Shown one piece after another: positions 4,315 to 6,123 of a stretch of 6,123 nucleotides of DNA. The position numbers and the translations under genes were made by a program. The stretch is taken from NCBI GenBank assembly GCA_019239815.1, contig JAFAZL010000568.1, positions 1 through 6,123 of the forward strand. Reading direction: 5' to 3'. A model generated the notes under the pieces. The model had not been told where the DNA came from. It made no database searches and saw nothing but the letters and a program-made list of their open reading frames with translations. The stretch's first letter is position 1. Each line of letters begins with the position of its first letter. The stretch is from Acidobacteriota bacterium. Its GTDB lineage: Bacteria > Acidobacteriota > Terriglobia > Acidoferrales > UBA7541.

Positions 4315-6123
4315 TCATCCTCCACCGCCGTTCTTATGGCACGAGTAGCAGTTCACGCTGTTGTACACATAACCGCCAATTCCCTGGTGATTCGAGTCGG
4401 TCTGGGCCTTCGGATGGCAAGAACCGTTCGTGCATGAAAACACCACGTAGTTGTTCGGGTTCGTGTGACAGGTCGCGCAGATTCCGTTCGCATTGCCGTG
4501 GTTGATGCTCCACCACGTGTGACTGAACGTCGCGCCGGTCCATGCCGTGGTGTTGTGACAGGTAGTGCAGTTCGTCGTGAAAATAGTGGGAGCGGCGCTA
4601 TGAATCGGATTCGTCGTGGCGTTGTAGTCGGCCTGATGGCATCCGTAGCAAGTCGTCGGCAGTGTCGTGTAGTTGTTGTTTACGTGGCAATTCGCGCAGG
4701 GCACCGATGTGTGGAATCCCGTCAACGGGAAAGCCGTCTTGGTGTGATCGAATTTGCCGTCCGACCACTGGATTGTGTCGTGGCACAGATCGCACGTCGT
4801 TGGGAAACCAAGTTGGATATGGTTGATCGGAGTTGTAGCGCTGTTGTAGTCCTTCAGGTGGCAAGAAGAACAAGCGGTACTCGTCAGGTTGTAGTTGTCG
4901 TTGATGTGACAGTCCGCGCAGGCTCGCGGTGGAACGGTATGCGAGTTCGTGAGGGTGAAACCCGTCGTCGAATGGTCGAACTTGCCGTCGGTCCATTGGA
5001 TCGTGTCGTGACAGCTCTCACAGGTTGTCGGGAATCCCAACTGCGTGTGGTTGATCGGCGTGGTTGCCGTGTTGTAGTCCTTCAAGTGGCACGACGCGCA
5101 AGCCGTTGTGGTCAGGTTGTAGTTGTTGTTGATGTGGCAGTCGAGGCAAACGCGCGGCGGGTCAGCGTGCGCATTCGTCAACGGAAATCCCACCGAAGTG
5201 TGATCGAAGGTCGCGGGCTGCCACGCGATGGTCGTGTGGCAAGTCTGGCAGGTTTGCGAGAATCCTCCTGAGACGTGGTTCGGATTCGTCGCCCCTTGGA
5301 AATCTTTCAAGTGGCACGAGACGCAGGCCGTCGTTGTTAAGTTGTAGTTGTTGTTGATATGGCAGTCGAGACAGACGCGCGGCGGATCGGCGTGCGCATT
5401 GGTCAGCGGGAATCCCACTCCCGTGTGATCAAAGTTGGCCGGCTGCCACGCAATGGTCGTGTGGCAGGTCTGGCAGGTTTGCGAAAACCCTCCAGAAACG
5501 TGATTCGGATTCGTTGCACCTTGGAAATCCTTCAGGTGACAGGACACACAAGCCGCGGTCGATAAGTTGTAGTTGTTGTTGACATGGCAGTCGAGGCACA
5601 CGCGCGGCGGATCGGCGTGAGCATTGGTCAGCGGAAATCCGACGCTGTTGTGATCGAACGACGCCGGCTGCCACGCAATCGTCGTGTGACAGGTCTGGCA
5701 GGTCTGCGAGAAACCTCCCTTGACGTGATTCGGACTCGTCGTTCCCTGAAAATCCTTCAGATGGCAGGACACACAAGCTGTGCTCGTCAGGTTGAAATTA
5801 TTATTGATGTGACAATCAATACAAATTCGTGGAGGATCAGCGTGCGCGCTCGTCAGCGGGAAACCCGTGGTCGAATGATCGAACTTCGCGTCCAACCACG
5901 TGTTCGTGTTGTGGCACTGCTCGCAACCCGTGGAGAATCCTACCGTCACGTGGTTGGGGTTCGTCGTGCTCTTAAAATCGGTCGCGTGACATGAATAGCA
6001 CTGCGTAGACAGACCTACGAATTGGCCCGTTGCCGCGCCCTTATGACACGACTCACAATCGACTGCCGCATGCGCACCAATCAGCGGAAAGCGATTCTGG
6101 TGATCGCGAATCGCCTGCACCGA
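4315..6123 (-). CDS. Giant tandem-repeat multihaem c-type cytochrome (5' partial)
   Basis: Probable electron-transfer protein of the periplasm or cell surface, carrying covalently bound c-type haems. The reading frame runs open through the right edge (first codon TCG, then a GTG that is unlikely to be the start), so the N-terminus and any signal peptide lie outside. It ends at TGA 4317..4315. Counting the codon 6120..6118 as residue 1, the 601 visible residues hold 23 CXXCH motifs and one CX4CH (residues 563-569). Seven three-haem repeats start at residues 11, 87, 162, 237, 312, 388 and 464, each opening with an F-P/T-L...H motif. A three-haem cap follows (motifs at 548, 563, 591) and the protein ends CYSCH-KNGGGG. 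Each repeat also has three conserved non-motif histidines (F[PT]LxxxH, [NP]xxH, F[DS]H), good candidates for distal axial ligands. No C-terminal membrane anchor is visible. It resembles cytochrome c3-like/class III multihaem proteins, but the exact family is not recognised. Multihaem c-cytochrome identity is near certain; physiological partner and location are inferred. Confidence 0.96.
   Translation of the reverse strand, partial: SVQAIRDHQNRFPLIGAHAAVDCESCHKGAATGQFVGLSTQCYSCHATDFKSTTNPNHVTVGFSTGCEQCHNTNTWLDAKFDHSTTGFPLTSAHADPPRICIDCHINNNFNLTSTACVSCHLKDFQGTTSPNHVKGGFSQTCQTCHTTIAWQPASFDHNSVGFPLTNAHADPPRVCLDCHVNNNYNLSTAACVSCHLKDFQGATNPNHVSGGFSQTCQTCHTTIAWQPANFDHTGVGFPLTNAHADPPRVCLDCHINNNYNLTTTACVSCHLKDFQGATNPNHVSGGFSQTCQTCHTTIAWQPATFDHTSVGFPLTNAHADPPRVCLDCHINNNYNLTTTACASCHLKDYNTATTPINHTQLGFPTTCESCHDTIQWTDGKFDHSTTGFTLTNSHTVPPRACADCHINDNYNLTSTACSSCHLKDYNSATTPINHIQLGFPTTCDLCHDTIQWSDGKFDHTKTAFPLTGFHTSVPCANCHVNNNYTTLPTTCYGCHQADYNATTNPIHSAAPTIFTTNCTTCHNTTAWTGATFSHTWWSINHGNANGICATCHTNPNNYVVFSCTNGSCHPKAQTDSNHQGIGGYVYNSVNCYSCHKNGGGG
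4414..4434 (-). other. Atypical CX4CH haem attachment motif
   Basis: The codons read C-T-N-G-S-C-H, with four residues between the cysteines instead of two. CX4CH haem sites are established in some tetrahaem cytochromes c3 of sulfate reducers. Two features support a real haem site here: its position between two canonical motifs in the C-terminal cap, and the total of 24 non-motif histidines, which matches 24 haems only if this site is counted. That it is actually haem-loaded is inference. Confidence 0.75.
4502..4731 (-). repeat. Terminal diverged three-haem cytochrome repeat R7
   Basis: Last recognisable unit before the C-terminal cap. It opens FPLTGFH, has CXXCH motifs at fragment residues 475, 491 and 518, and candidate axial histidines at 470, 507 and 534 (the last as TFSH in place of FDH). 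It lacks the DPPR loop, like R1, so the two outermost visible units resemble each other more than the central ones do. The downstream boundary is approximate. Confidence 0.82.
4732..5187 (-). repeat. Two 228-bp divergent cytochrome repeats (R5-R6)
   Basis: Two further three-haem units of 76 residues (5187..4960 and 4959..4732). Their second halves form a subtype different from R2-R4: KDYN-ATTPINH-QLGFPTTC with CHDTIQW and DGKFDH, instead of KDFQG, NPNHV, GGFSQTC and AWQPA. The first half of R5, by contrast, is almost identical to R4 (36 of 37 residues up to LKD). R5 is therefore a mosaic of the two subtypes. Confidence 0.92.
5188..5862 (-). repeat. Three 225-bp tandem repeats in the cytochrome gene (R2-R4)
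   Basis: Three consecutive units of exactly 225 bp (5862..5638, 5637..5413, 5412..5188) encode 75 residues and three haem sites each. CXXCH motifs begin at unit positions 14, 30 and 55. R3 and R4 are identical at 70 of 75 residues and R2 and R3 at 61 of 75, by hand count. The 225-bp period is also visible in the DNA: the string ggctgccacgc recurs at 5216, 5441 and 5666. The similarity points to recent in-frame duplication. Such an array is prone to unequal recombination and to assembly collapse. Confidence 0.95.
5863..6090 (-). repeat. Diverged three-haem cytochrome repeat R1
   Basis: A 76-residue unit opening FPLIGAH and closing FDHSTTG, with CXXCH motifs at fragment residues 22, 41 and 66 and candidate axial histidines at 17, 57 and 82. 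It lacks the DPPR insertion before the first haem seen in R2-R5 and reads AAVDCESCHKGA instead. The preceding DHQNR at the window edge matches the FDH end of yet another unit, so the array very probably continues upstream. Confidence 0.88.

Noticed and set aside
4465..5271. Plus-strand open frame of 268 codons opposite the cytochrome repeats
   Set aside because: It lies entirely antisense to the haem repeats. Its own product is repetitive and Val/Arg-rich because the opposite strand repeats every 225 bp; no domain, signal or ribosome binding site is apparent.
6118..6120. GTG at the right edge as the cytochrome start
   Set aside because: The frame is open through the edge, no signal peptide follows, and the sequence begins with DHQNR, which matches the end of a preceding repeat. 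The gene is truncated by the window.
4315..6123. Repeats as a CRISPR or mobile-element array
   Set aside because: The 225-bp units are in-frame coding repeats with conserved haem motifs; there are no spacers, terminal inverted repeats or transposase.

Overview
The window holds four genes, all on the minus strand and tightly packed, so it reads as one operon transcribed from the right edge to the left. In transcription order they are: (1) the C-terminal part of a very large multihaem c-type cytochrome (6123 to 4315, 5' end outside the window); (2) a secreted multidomain outer-membrane beta-barrel protein with an N-terminal AMIN domain (4229 to 1311); (3) a small secreted protein of unknown function (1323 to 505); (4) the N-terminal part of a polytopic membrane protein with an intrahelical His-X13-His pair typical of b-type haem helices (508 to the left edge). 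Genes 2 and 3 overlap by 13 bp and genes 3 and 4 by 4 bp (ATGA). Only 85 bp separate genes 1 and 2. No RNA gene, mobile element, CRISPR array or convincing terminator is visible.

The organism is Gram-negative (signal peptides, outer-membrane barrel). The moderately high GC content, the alanine/proline-rich secreted proteins and the 75-residue cytochrome repeat recall Acidobacteriota or a similar soil or subsurface lineage. This is inference from style, not from a marker gene.

The most striking object is the cytochrome. The visible 601 residues contain 23 CXXCH motifs plus one CX4CH, arranged as seven tandem three-haem repeats of 75-76 residues and a three-haem C-terminal cap. By my count there are exactly 24 histidines outside these motifs, one per haem, as expected for all bis-histidine, low-potential haems. 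Three central repeats are exactly 225 bp each and nearly identical, so the array has grown by recent duplication.

Taken together, the genes could form an envelope-spanning electron path. A membrane b-type cytochrome would exchange electrons with quinol, the multihaem c cytochrome would act as a wire, and a peptidoglycan-tethered barrel would be the outer-membrane partner, with a small periplasmic accessory protein. This would be analogous to porin-cytochrome conduits (MtrCAB, OmbB-OmaB-OmcB). The components, however, do not look like those families by eye: a very long repeat cytochrome, and a barrel fused to AMIN, a long disordered linker and an SH3/FlgT_C-like domain. The conduit role is a hypothesis from domain content and gene order.
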